A DNA stretch of 64,000 nt from Bog-756 sp963753905 (lineage in GTDB: Bacteria > Actinomycetota > Acidimicrobiia > Acidimicrobiales > RAAP-2): NCBI GenBank assembly GCA_963753905.1, contig CAVWDZ010000001.1, forward strand, positions 434,001-498,000, in the 5' to 3' direction. Under the pieces are notes generated by a model, which had not been told where the DNA came from, ran no database searches, and saw only the letters and a program-made list of their open reading frames with translations. This document shows positions 31,071 to 39,752 of the stretch, piece after piece (position 1 is the stretch's first letter; the number at the start of each line of letters is the position of its first letter). Made by a program: the position numbers and the translations under genes.

Positions 31071-32402
31071 GTGAGGTATTCCATTCGGAACCGTCCCGGC
31101 ACGAGCGGGAGGGGTGCTCCGATCGCAGTGACGCTCACCGCCCTGGCGCTCGCGCTCACCCTGACCGCCTGCTCCTCGACCACCAGTTCGCCGCCGACGA
31201 CCACCGGCGGCTCTGGCCCGACCTCGGGTATCCCGGCATCGGCGTTCGGCGACACCACCGGGCTCACGTCGTCCACGGTCTCCGTCGGTAATGTGTCGAC
31301 GCTCTTCGAAGGCCTGTTCAAGGGTGCCTACATCGGGACGGAGGCCTATGCCGCCTACATGAACTCCCAGGGCGGCGTCCACGGGCGCAAGATCCTCGTC
31401 GACTCCTACGACGACGGCTACGCGGGTGCACCCAACAAGCAGTACACCCAGGAAGCTGCTCAGAAGGACTTCGCCCTCGTCGGCGGGTTCTCCACGTTCG
31501 ACAGCTTCGGGGGAACCGTCCTTGCCGCAAACCCGGACGTGCCCAACATCACAGTCAGCCTCGACACGGCTACCGGGAACCTGCCCAACAGCTTCAGCCC
31601 CCAGCCCGCCTCGGGCGGCTGGCAGCTCGGCCCGCTCGTCTACTTCCAGAAGAAGTACCCTGCCGACGTCACGCACGCGGGCGCCCTCATCGCGGATGTG
31701 CCCTCGGCCATCTCCAAGTGGCAGGGGGAGGAGGCAGCGATGAACTCGCTGGGCTACAAGGTCGTCTACGACCCCCAGTTCGGCATCACCCAGACCGACT
31801 TCACCCAGTACGTCGTCTCCATGCGCAACGCCGGGGTCAAGATCCTCTTCGTCGAGCAGATGCCGGAGAACTATGCGGCCGCCGTGGTCAAGGCCCTCAA
31901 CCAGCAGGATTACCACCCGGTCGTCGTGTTCGGCGCTTCGACCTACAGCGAGGCACTCGTGCCGAACTCGGGCGGCGCGGCGGCCATCGACGGCAGCTAT
32001 CTCGAGCAGGCCACCTCGCTCTACCTCGGGGAGGACTCGTCAGCGCTCCCGGCGGTGAACACCTTCCTGAGCTGGATCCAGAAGGTGTCCCCGGGGTTCA
32101 AGGCCGACCTCTACACGCTGTACGGCTGGACCTCGGCGGAGCTGTTCACTCAGGCCCTTCAGGCGGCAGGCCCCAACCCGACCCGGGGCTCGGTGCTCGA
32201 GCAGCTGCGCAAGATCACCACCTTCAACGCGGGCAACCTGCTCGCCACGGCCGATCCGGGCGGCAAGGTCCCGGCCTCCTGCTACATCATCGGGCACATC
32301 GTCAACGGTCAGTTCCAGCGCCTCGACGACCCGCCGGTGACCGGTCCGACCCACGGCTACCGGTGTGACGAGCCGTACTACTACTACCCCCCGAAGAAGT
32401 AG
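31071..32402 (+). CDS. ABC transporter substrate-binding lipoprotein (type 1 periplasmic-binding fold)
   Basis: This 443-residue secreted protein has a signal sequence with the lipobox LTAC at about residues 33-36, followed by a Ser/Thr/Pro linker, then a two-lobed Leu/Ile/Val-binding-like domain. GVHGRKILVDSYDDGYAG and AVVKALNQQDYHPVVVFGASTY mark the family. GTG 31071 has AAGGGGGAG 8 bases upstream; TAGAGT at 30992-30997 may be the -10. No permease or ATPase gene lies next to it, so it either serves a transporter encoded elsewhere or acts as a sensor. It converges with the phosphoesterase gene 22 bases away. Confidence 0.87.
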   Translation: MRYSIRNRPGTSGRGAPIAVTLTALALALTLTACSSTTSSPPTTTGGSGPTSGIPASAFGDTTGLTSSTVSVGNVSTLFEGLFKGAYIGTEAYAAYMNSQGGVHGRKILVDSYDDGYAGAPNKQYTQEAAQKDFALVGGFSTFDSFGGTVLAANPDVPNITVSLDTATGNLPNSFSPQPASGGWQLGPLVYFQKKYPADVTHAGALIADVPSAISKWQGEEAAMNSLGYKVVYDPQFGITQTDFTQYVVSMRNAGVKILFVEQMPENYAAAVVKALNQQDYHPVVVFGASTYSEALVPNSGGAAAIDGSYLEQATSLYLGEDSSALPAVNTFLSWIQKVSPGFKADLYTLYGWTSAELFTQALQAAGPNPTRGSVLEQLRKITTFNAGNLLATADPGGKVPASCYIIGHIVNGQFQRLDDPPVTGPTHGYRCDEPYYYYPPKK

Positions 32403-32424
32403 GAGCGGGACGCAGCAGGATCCG

Positions 32425-33963
32425 TCACCCTCCTGGCTTCGAGGCCGGGCCCGGGGCCGGGTTGAGGGGCAGGATCATCGGCGCGCTGGGCGTCTGGTTG
32501 AAGTTGAAGTCGTCGGCGAGGTTGCCGAGGATGGACTCGTTCTCCCGCACGCCCGGACGGGGGTCGGGCCGACCATCGTTCGCGGGATCGAGGCGGGCCC
32601 CGCCGAGGAAGTCGTCCTCGATGAACTTGAGATAGGCGTCGTCGCTCAGCGTCTGGTGGTCGATGTGCCCCTTCTTGGCGTAGGGGCTGATGATGAGGCT
32701 CGGGACCCGCAAGCCGTAGCCGTTCCCGTCGACCGTGGGCGGCGCGACGTTGTCGTAGAAGCCCCCCCACTCGTCCCAGGTGAGGAAGATCGCGGTGGAG
32801 TCCCACTCGGGTCCGCTCTCGGCGGCGTTGATCAGTTTGGTCACGTAGGCCTGCCCCTCGTGGATCCCACCGAGATCGTCGGCCTGACCCGGTACGCCGA
32901 GTTCGGGGTGCTCGGAGTTGGGCACGCTGGGTTCGATCCAGGAGACGGTGGGCAGGGTCCCGTTCTTGGCGGCCGAGAGGTACGAGCCGAGCGGTGTGAC
33001 GTTCGAGATCTGATTGTCCGCCTGGACGTCCGAGAAGATCGGCAGCGGGTCCCAGATGCCGGGCGTCTGGTAGTCCGAGGCGTTGGGCGGGCAGGTGGCC
33101 AGGTCCAAGTCGAAGCAGTCGACCTTGGTGCCGTTCTCGATGTAGTACCGCCAGGTCACGTGCTGCTGGTAGAGGAGATCGGTGATGTCCGTCCATGACG
33201 AGTGGATGTCCGACGTTCCGGTGGCGAGTGCCTGGCTGACCCCCTTCTGCTCTCCAGCCGGCGCGTAGGGCCCGACGATGTTGTTCACGCAGCTCGAGGC
33301 CTGCGCCGTCGAGCAGAGTGCCGACCAGCCCGAGACCAGGTACAGATGCTGGGGCAGGCTCCAACTCAACGAGGACGCGAAGAAGTGGTCGTCGAGCGTG
33401 TAGTGCTCGGCGTAGTTCCAGTAGTTGGGGATCTCCCTCGCGTCCTCGTAGCCCATGACGTCGGTCGGGTACCCGTACTGCTCGGCGGAGGCGACGAACC
33501 CGTCCATCTTGCCGCCGTCCTCGACGGCCTCGGCGCAGGGGTAGGAGTGGCAGCCACCCACGTCGGTGCTCGAAGGGTTGTTGTACGGCTTGTCGCAGCC
33601 CTCGGTCACCGGATCGGGAACGCAGACCGTGAACTGACCGTTGGCCGCCGGGATGCCGTCTGCTGCGGGGTAGGTCCCGAAGTAGTCGTCGAACGACCGG
33701 TTCTCCTGCATGATCACGATCACATGCTTGATCTTGTGGATGGCCGTCGGCGTGCCGTCGGGAAGGGTGGCCGCGGTCTCGGCGACCGCGCTCCGCGACC
33801 GTGCAGCCACCGAACGTGCTCGGGCTGCCGGCGTGCCGGGCGCTTTGCCTGCTGCGCCCGCAACGGCTGAGGTCGCCAGGGTGGCGGCCCCGCATGTCGC
33901 TGCCCCCACGAGCACGGCCGCCGCAGCCGCTGCTGCGCGGACGGATCGCGAATTCCTCATCAT
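32425..33963 (-). CDS. Secreted phosphoesterase (phospholipase C / AcpA family)
   Basis: This 512-residue exported protein has an Ala-rich signal peptide (residues 1-38). The family signature KHVIVIMQENRSFDDYFGTYP begins near residue 78, with Glu/Asn metal ligands and the nucleophile region. Later metal-binding blocks are SWIEPSVPNSEHPE and FLTWDEWGGFYDNVAPP. Six or more cysteines (for example GCDKPYN, GGCHSYPC, LCSTAQASSC) suggest disulfides outside the cell. The family cleaves phospholipid head groups or phosphomonoesters. A GGGGGCAG ribosome site precedes ATG 33963. Confidence 0.9.
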   Translation of the reverse strand: MMRNSRSVRAAAAAAAVLVGAATCGAATLATSAVAGAAGKAPGTPAARARSVAARSRSAVAETAATLPDGTPTAIHKIKHVIVIMQENRSFDDYFGTYPAADGIPAANGQFTVCVPDPVTEGCDKPYNNPSSTDVGGCHSYPCAEAVEDGGKMDGFVASAEQYGYPTDVMGYEDAREIPNYWNYAEHYTLDDHFFASSLSWSLPQHLYLVSGWSALCSTAQASSCVNNIVGPYAPAGEQKGVSQALATGTSDIHSSWTDITDLLYQQHVTWRYYIENGTKVDCFDLDLATCPPNASDYQTPGIWDPLPIFSDVQADNQISNVTPLGSYLSAAKNGTLPTVSWIEPSVPNSEHPELGVPGQADDLGGIHEGQAYVTKLINAAESGPEWDSTAIFLTWDEWGGFYDNVAPPTVDGNGYGLRVPSLIISPYAKKGHIDHQTLSDDAYLKFIEDDFLGGARLDPANDGRPDPRPGVRENESILGNLADDFNFNQTPSAPMILPLNPAPGPASKPGG

Positions 33964-34011
33964 CAGCTGCCCCCTTCGGGGTTCAAATGTACTGCCACCC
34001 CGGAGTTACCG

Positions 34012-35184
34012 TCACAGCCCCTTGACGGTCACCGGGACCGAAGCATCGGTCTTGGCGCCATTGCCGAGCTGGCCGTATGCGTTCCACCCCCAGCACTCGA
34101 CGGTCCCCGTGTCGAGGAGCGCACAGGTGTGCTCATACCCCGCCGAAATTGCGGTCACCCCGCGCAGACCCCTGACGCCCACCGGGACGTCCGAGTTGGT
34201 GGTGGTCCCGTTGCCCAACTGGCCGTTGCTGTTGTCCCCCCAGCACTTGACGACCATCGTGGTGAGGAGCGCACAGGCGTGCTCATATCCGACGGCGACG
34301 GCAGTCACCCCACTCAGGTCCTTGACGGCCACCGGGGTCGAATAGCCGCCGGTGGACCCGTTGCCCAGCGCGCCGAAGCGGTTGTCCCCCCAGCACTTGA
34401 GCCTTCCGGTGGTGAGCAACCCGCAGACGTCGTACCCCCCGGCGGCGATTGCGGTCACCCCACTCAGGTCCTTGACGGCCACCGGGACCGGAGCATCGGT
34501 CGAGGTGCCGTTCCCGCCGCCCAGATCGCCGAAGGAGCCATCCCCCCAGCACCCGACGGTCCCCGTGTTGAGCAGCAAACAGTTGTCGAAACTCCCGGCG
34601 GCGATGCCGGTTACCCCGTCGTCCAGTTTTCCCGAGACGGCCACCGGGACCGAAGAGTTCGTCACGCTGACGTTGCCGAGCTGCTCGTTGGAGTTGAGCC
34701 CCCAGCACATGACCGTCTCGGTGCTGAGCAGCGCACAGCTGTGGCCATTCCCGGCGGAGACTGCGGTCACGCCGCTCAGGTCCGTGACGGCCACCGGGAC
34801 GTCCGAGTTGGTGGTGGACCCGTTGCCGAGCTGGCCCCATGCGTTCCATCCCCAGCACTCGACCGTCCCCGTCTTGAGTTGCGCGCAGGTGTGGTGGTAC
34901 TCCCCGGCGGCGATGGCGTTCACTCCGGTCAGCCCCTTGACGGCCACCGGGACGTCGGAGTTGGTGGTGGACCCGTTGCCGAGATCGCCGTATGCGTTCT
35001 GCCCCCAGCACTTGACGTTCTCGGTGCTGAGCAGCGCGCAGGTGTCGTACCCCCCGGCGGTGATGGTGGTGGCAGTAACTGCGCCGGCGCCGGCAGGCTG
35101 TTCCGCCCCGAGGGTGGCCCCACCGAGAGAGAGAACGCCTGTCAGACCCATCGCCGCGATGATCCGGCTGCCCCGACTACGCAT
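34012..35184 (-). CDS. Secreted seven-repeat RCC1-like beta-propeller
   Basis: This 390-residue protein has a signal peptide (residues 1-33) followed by seven RCC1-type repeats of about 50 residues, each with C-x(8-10)-CWG and an LGNGS-like turn, then VPVAVKGL and VTAIAAG strands. Seven repeats would close one propeller. Each blade carries a cysteine pair, which fits disulfide-stabilised extracellular blades. Ligand unknown; in bacteria such proteins are often surface or adhesion proteins. The internal DNA repeats make it prone to copy-number change. It sits alone between the phosphoesterase and rpsT. Confidence 0.85.
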   Translation of the reverse strand: MRSRGSRIIAAMGLTGVLSLGGATLGAEQPAGAGAVTATTITAGGYDTCALLSTENVKCWGQNAYGDLGNGSTTNSDVPVAVKGLTGVNAIAAGEYHHTCAQLKTGTVECWGWNAWGQLGNGSTTNSDVPVAVTDLSGVTAVSAGNGHSCALLSTETVMCWGLNSNEQLGNVSVTNSSVPVAVSGKLDDGVTGIAAGSFDNCLLLNTGTVGCWGDGSFGDLGGGNGTSTDAPVPVAVKDLSGVTAIAAGGYDVCGLLTTGRLKCWGDNRFGALGNGSTGGYSTPVAVKDLSGVTAVAVGYEHACALLTTMVVKCWGDNSNGQLGNGTTTNSDVPVGVRGLRGVTAISAGYEHTCALLDTGTVECWGWNAYGQLGNGAKTDASVPVTVKGL

Positions 35185-35399
35185 CTGGTGCCCTACCCTG
35201 TTTCGTCCAACGCGGTTGGTTCGTACTCAGCGGTCTGTTCCGCCCGGACCTCGAGAGTATCACCTTCAAAAAAACACCCCCCGAAGTGGGAACGGGACGG
35301 AGGACGACCGCCCAGGGAGGGAGAAGAACGACCCCGGCGAGGTCGCGTAGGGAGGTGCGTGGGGAGGGTGGCAGCTACGGGAGCCGCCGGGCGACCTGC

Positions 35400-35672
35400 T
35401 CAGGAGTCGGCGGATGCGGCCCGCGCCGCGCGTCTCATCAGGCGGCTCTTTCGATTGGCAGCCTGGTTCTTGTGGATGACGCCCTTGGACGCAGCCTTGT
35501 CGATCCGCTTGACCGCCAGCCGGAGCTCCTCTTCGGCGTTGTCCGCGCCGGCGGCGATGGACGACTGTGCCCGCTTGGTCCGCGTCCGCAGTTCGGAGCG
35601 GACTGCCTTGTTGCGCGCCTGATGCTTGACCGTCTGGCGGTTGCGCTTGATCTGGCTGCGGATGTTGGCCAC
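35400..35672 (-). CDS. rpsT: 30S ribosomal protein S20
   Basis: This 90-residue basic protein binds 16S rRNA early in 30S assembly. ANIRSQIKRNRQTVKHQARNK at the start and IHKNQAANRKSRLMRR at the end are diagnostic. GTG 35672 is the start that matches the universal MANI beginning; a longer in-frame ATG at 35714 adds 14 residues that S20 does not have. GAGGAC precedes it. It is divergent from lepA with 201 bases between. The 215 bases from the RCC1 gene to rpsT hold a run of seven A (35267-35273), which on the minus strand would be a T-run downstream of rpsT, but I see no clear stem. Confidence 0.97.
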   Translation of the reverse strand: MANIRSQIKRNRQTVKHQARNKAVRSELRTRTKRAQSSIAAGADNAEEELRLAVKRIDKAASKGVIHKNQAANRKSRLMRRAARAASADS

Positions 35673-35858
35673 TGCTGGTCCTCGTCGTCCTCGTGTGCTC
35701 GGCCGGGGCGGCAACGGCCACCACCTGCTACCCGTGCGGTGCCCCCCGGGAACCCGTTACGGGCATCCACCGGGGACAACGAAGGATAGCAGCTCGCCCC
35801 CGGCCGGTCGGGCCGACCCAGCCGCGGGCGGCCGGCCGGTGCGGCAAGGCGGCTTGGG

Positions 35859-35864
35859 TACGCT
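35859..35864 (+). promoter_or_regulatory. -10 hexamer of lepA
   Basis: TACGCT ends 9 bases before GTG 35874. Confidence 0.45.
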
Positions 35865-35873
35865 GGAGAGCCC

Positions 35874-37661
35874 GTGCTCCCCGCCACCCGAATCCGCAAC
35901 TTCTCGATCATCAGCCACGTCGATCACGGCAAGTCGACGCTGTCCGACCGTATCCTGGAGCTGACCGGGGCGGTCGACCCCCGTCAGATGCGCGAGCAGT
36001 ACCTCGACTCGATGGACATCGAGCGCGAGCGGGGGATCACCATCAAGGCGCAGAACGTGCGGGTGCCCTGGGGCGATCACACCCTCCACCTCATCGATAC
36101 CCCGGGACACGTCGATTTCGGGTACGAGGTGAGCCGTTCGCTGGCCGCCTGCGAAGGGGCGGTCCTCCTGGTCGACGCATCGCAGGGGATCCAGGCCCAG
36201 ACCCTTGCCAACTGCTACCAGGCGCTCGAACACGACCTCGAGATCGTCGCCGTGCTCAACAAGATCGACCTGCCGGCTGCCGACCCCGAGCGGTGCGCCG
36301 CCGAGATCGAGTCGGTGCTCGGGATCGAGGCCGCCGGGATCCTCCGCCTCTCGGCCAAGACCGGAGAGGGTGTGCCCGAGCTGCTCGACACCATCGTGGC
36401 CCGGATCCCGGCCCCCACCGGGGACTCCCACGCCCCGCTCCGGGCCCTCATCTTCGACTCGGCCTACGACCAGTACCGGGGGGTGGTCAGCTCGATCCGG
36501 GTCATGGAGGGGACCCTGACCCGGTCCGACCGGCTCCGGTTCATGCAGGCCGGGATCAACCACGAGATCGAGGAGATCGGCATCCGGACCCCGGACACCG
36601 TCCCGGTCGCGGAGCTCGGCCCCGGCGAGGTCGGCTATCTCATCGCCGGCATCAAGGACGTGGGCGGTGCCCGCTCCGGTGAGACCGTGACCACCGCCGT
36701 CCATCCGGCGACGACCGCGCTCGACGGGTACCGCGACCCGAAGCCGATGGTCTTCTGCGGGCTCTTCCCGGTCGACGGCGACGAGCTCCCCGACCTGCGG
36801 GACGCCCTCGAGAAGCTGCGCCTCAACGACGCAAGCTTCACCTACGAACCCGAGTCGTCCCGCGCCCTGGGGTTCGGCTTCCGCTGCGGGTTCCTCGGCC
36901 TGTTGCACATGGAGATCGTCCGCGAGCGGCTCGAGCGCGAGTTCGATCTCTCCCTCATCGCGACCGCTCCCTCGGTCGCCTACCGGGCCTTTCTCGCCGA
37001 CGGGTCCGAGGTGGACGTGGACAATCCGAGCGAGCTGCCCGAGCCGTCCCGGCTCGACCACGTGGACGAGCCCATGCTGCGGGCCACCATCCTGACCCCG
37101 GCCGAGTACACGGGCACCGTGATGGAGCTCTGCCAGGGGCGGCGGGCGGAGATGCTGAAGATGGAGTACCTCTCGCCGGAGCGGGTCGAGTTCGTCTACG
37201 CGATCCCGCTGGCCGAGGTGGTGGTCAACTTCTTCGATCAACTGAAGAGCCGGACCAAGGGGTACGCCAGCCTCGACTACGAGCCGGAGGGGTACGCCAC
37301 CGCCGATCTGGTCAAGGTCGACCTGCTCATCAACCACACCCCGGTGGACGCCTTCTCCACCATCGTGCACAAGTCCGAGGCCGACAGCTACGGGCGGAGG
37401 ATGACCGAGAAGCTGCGCGAGCTGATCCCGAGGCAGCTGTTCGACGTGCCCATCCAGGCCGCCATCGGCGGCCGGGTCCTTGCCAGGGAGACGGTCAAGG
37501 CACGCCGCAAGGACGTCCTCGCCAAGTGCTACGGCGGCGACATCACGCGCAAGCGGAAGCTCCTCGAGAAGCAGAAGGAGGGCAAGAAGAAGATGAAGAG
37601 CATCGGGAGAGTCGAGGTCCCACAGGAGGCGTTCGTCTCCGCCCTCCGCCTCGACGATTGA
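35874..37661 (+). CDS. lepA: Elongation factor 4 (LepA back-translocase)
   Basis: This 595-residue translational GTPase has ISHVDHGKST (G1), RGITI (G2), DTPGHVDF (G3), NKID (G4) and SAKTG (G5). Domains II and III resemble EF-G, and the C-terminal LepA-specific domain contains KTKGYASLDYEPEGY and DVLAKCYGGDITRKRKLLEKQKEGKKKMK. It acts on stalled or mistranslocated ribosomes. GTG 35874 start, no ribosome site, -10 TACGCT 9 bases upstream. The rpsT/lepA pair is a conserved actinobacterial neighbourhood. Confidence 0.98.
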   Translation: MLPATRIRNFSIISHVDHGKSTLSDRILELTGAVDPRQMREQYLDSMDIERERGITIKAQNVRVPWGDHTLHLIDTPGHVDFGYEVSRSLAACEGAVLLVDASQGIQAQTLANCYQALEHDLEIVAVLNKIDLPAADPERCAAEIESVLGIEAAGILRLSAKTGEGVPELLDTIVARIPAPTGDSHAPLRALIFDSAYDQYRGVVSSIRVMEGTLTRSDRLRFMQAGINHEIEEIGIRTPDTVPVAELGPGEVGYLIAGIKDVGGARSGETVTTAVHPATTALDGYRDPKPMVFCGLFPVDGDELPDLRDALEKLRLNDASFTYEPESSRALGFGFRCGFLGLLHMEIVRERLEREFDLSLIATAPSVAYRAFLADGSEVDVDNPSELPEPSRLDHVDEPMLRATILTPAEYTGTVMELCQGRRAEMLKMEYLSPERVEFVYAIPLAEVVVNFFDQLKSRTKGYASLDYEPEGYATADLVKVDLLINHTPVDAFSTIVHKSEADSYGRRMTEKLRELIPRQLFDVPIQAAIGGRVLARETVKARRKDVLAKCYGGDITRKRKLLEKQKEGKKKMKSIGRVEVPQEAFVSALRLDD

Positions 37662-37706
37662 GCCGGTCGGATCCCGGATGAACCCGGGACGCGCGCGCCA
37701 GGCGTC

Positions 37707-37712
37707 TAACGT
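37707..37712 (+). promoter_or_regulatory. -10 hexamer of the polysaccharide exporter genes
   Basis: TAACGT ends 7 bases before GTG 37720. It supports this GTG over the in-frame ATG at 37678, which would lie upstream of the promoter. Confidence 0.45.
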
Positions 37713-37719
37713 AGCCCTG

Positions 37720-38928
37720 GTGCCGGACGGTTCCGCCATCGTGGTCTCGGATGTCTCGAAGACGTACCGGATCCTCCGACGGGAGGAGCGGACCAACTAT
37801 GCGGCCGAGGCGCTGCTCAAGCGGATGCGGGGCCGGAAGCAGCGTCCCGAGCAGTTCGAGGCGCTCCACGGGGTCTCCTTCGAGGTCGGCTGGGGCGAGG
37901 TGGTCGGCATCATCGGCCGCAACGGGGCCGGCAAGAGCACGCTGCTCAAGATCATCAACCGGATCACCGCGCCGACGACCGGGCGCATCGAGCTCGGCGG
38001 CCGGGTGGGCAGCCTGCTCGAGGTGGGCACCGGGTTCCACCCGGAGCTGACCGGGCGCGAGAACGTCTTCCTCAACGGCACCCTGCTCGGGATGCGCCGC
38101 AAGGAGATCGCCGAGCGCTTCGATGCGATCGTCGACTTCGCCGGGACCGAGAAGTTCCTCGACACCCAGGTCAAGCGCTACTCGACCGGCATGTACATCC
38201 GCCTCGCCTTCGCGGTGGCCGCCCACCTCGACTCCGAGATCCTGGTCGTCGACGAGGTGCTCGCGGTGGGTGACTCGGACTTCCAGGCCAAGTGCCTGCG
38301 CAAGATGCGCGAGGTCGCCCGGGACGGCCGGACGGTGCTCGTGGTCAGCCATCAGCTCCAGACGGTGTCGGACCTCTGCAGCTCGGCGCTCTACCTCGAC
38401 GCGGGCCACCTGATGCTCCACGGCACCGTCGAGGACGCCCTCGAGGAGTACAAGCACAGCTTCGCTCGGGAGGCTCCGCTGCGCGAGGTGGCCACGCACC
38501 GACCGGGCACCGGCGAGATCCGGTTCTCCAAGGTGGCGGTGGCCGACGAGATCACCAAGCCGGGGGACGACGTGGTGGTCGAGTTCTCGGTCGGAGCCCA
38601 TCCCGAGTTCGGGAGCCGCTATCACCTCTCGTGCTTCGTCAACAACGAGGACGGCATGGTGATCGCCCAGTGCGACTCCAGGGTGGTCGATTTCTGGCTG
38701 GACCCCTCGACCGACGCCCAGGGCCGGCTGCTCCTCCGGACGCCGTGGCTCAAGCCCGGGGCCTATACGGTCGACCTCTTCATCCATGCAGGCGGGCGCG
38801 CGACCGACATCTGGGAGCAGGCCTGCCATTTCCAGGTGCTCCCGGTGACGCCGTACCCGTTCCCGACCACCCCGGACGGAACCGACCACGGCGTGGTCTA
38901 CCCCGACTTCGACTACTCCCAGAACTGA
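37720..38928 (+). CDS. wzt: Polysaccharide ABC exporter ATP-binding protein (Wzt-like)
   Basis: This 402-residue protein has Walker A GRNGAGKST (about residues 66-74), the signature YSTGMYIRLAFA, the Walker B segment ILVVDEVLAVGD and the switch His in VVSHQ. An extra C-terminal domain of about 150 residues (from EIRFSKVAVADE) is the Wzt-type beta-sandwich that recognises the modified end of an exported glycan. GTG 37720 is preferred to ATG 37678 because of the TAACGT at 37707-37712; the 14 extra residues are not conserved. It works with the permease 6 bases downstream to move a lipid-linked polysaccharide across the membrane. Confidence 0.92.
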   Translation: MPDGSAIVVSDVSKTYRILRREERTNYAAEALLKRMRGRKQRPEQFEALHGVSFEVGWGEVVGIIGRNGAGKSTLLKIINRITAPTTGRIELGGRVGSLLEVGTGFHPELTGRENVFLNGTLLGMRRKEIAERFDAIVDFAGTEKFLDTQVKRYSTGMYIRLAFAVAAHLDSEILVVDEVLAVGDSDFQAKCLRKMREVARDGRTVLVVSHQLQTVSDLCSSALYLDAGHLMLHGTVEDALEEYKHSFAREAPLREVATHRPGTGEIRFSKVAVADEITKPGDDVVVEFSVGAHPEFGSRYHLSCFVNNEDGMVIAQCDSRVVDFWLDPSTDAQGRLLLRTPWLKPGAYTVDLFIHAGGRATDIWEQACHFQVLPVTPYPFPTTPDGTDHGVVYPDFDYSQN

Positions 38929-38934
38929 GCATCC

Positions 38935-39750
38935 GTGGCCAACATCATCATCACGCCACCGGGCAGGTTCTCGCTCCCCAAGGTCGCCGAGCTGTGGGAG
39001 GCGCGCGAGGTCCTCTACCGGTTCGGCGCCAGGGACGTGACCCTCCGCTACCGGCAGACGTTGTTCGGCGTGGTCTGGGTCGTCCTGCAGCCGCTGCTCG
39101 TCGCCCTGATCTTCACCCTTGTCTTCAGCAAGGTCGCCAAGCTGGTGGTCCCGCACGTCCCGTACCTCATCTTCACTTTCGTGGGTCTCCTCGCCTGGAA
39201 CCTGTTCAGCGGGATCGTGACCCGCGCCCAGGGATCGCTGGTCTCCAACCGGGACCTGGTGTCCAAGGTCTTCTTCCCCCGCATGCTGGTGCCCCTGGCC
39301 ACCGTCTACTCCAATCTCGTCGACTTCGTGGTCTCGACTGCCTTTTTGGCAGTGCTCTGGATCATCTACGGGATCAACCCGGGCCCACAGGCGTTCCTGC
39401 TCCCGGTCTGGACCGTCCTGGTGATCCTGCTCGCCAGTGGCGTCGGGCTGATGACCGCCGCCCTCACCGTGCGCTACCGCGACGTGAACTACTTCGTCCC
39501 CTTCGTGCTCCAGTTCCTCCTCTACGCGAGCCCGATCGCCTATTCGATCACCGCCGTCAAGAGCTATCGCCTGATCTACGACGTGAACCCGCTGACCTGG
39601 CTGCTCCAGGAGTTCCAGTGGTCGTTGGCCCGCCAGGTCGCGCCGGCGACGTGGGAGTTCGTCCTCTCCTTCGTGGTCCCCGCGGTCGTCTTCCTCGTGG
39701 GGGCGATCATCTTCGAGCAGATGGAGCGCGGGTTCGCCGACGTGATCTGA
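38935..39750 (+). CDS. wzm: Polysaccharide ABC exporter permease (Wzm-like)
   Basis: This 271-residue ABC-2 type permease has six predicted helices after an N-terminal amphipathic segment. The ARDVTLRYRQTLFGVVWVVLQPLLVALIFTLVF stretch is the O-antigen exporter hallmark. NRDLVSKVFFPRMLVPLA forms the coupling region, and PLTWLLQEFQWSL precedes the last helix. It forms a dimer with Wzt. GTG 38935 is 6 bases after wzt, so they are one operon. Confidence 0.94.
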   Translation: MANIIITPPGRFSLPKVAELWEAREVLYRFGARDVTLRYRQTLFGVVWVVLQPLLVALIFTLVFSKVAKLVVPHVPYLIFTFVGLLAWNLFSGIVTRAQGSLVSNRDLVSKVFFPRMLVPLATVYSNLVDFVVSTAFLAVLWIIYGINPGPQAFLLPVWTVLVILLASGVGLMTAALTVRYRDVNYFVPFVLQFLLYASPIAYSITAVKSYRLIYDVNPLTWLLQEFQWSLARQVAPATWEFVLSFVVPAVVFLVGAIIFEQMERGFADVI

Positions 39751-39752
39751 GC

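Noticed and set aside
35260..35290. Seven-A run as an rpsT terminator
   Set aside because: The minus-strand T-run is real, but no convincing GC stem precedes it and it is over 100 bases from the rpsT stop.
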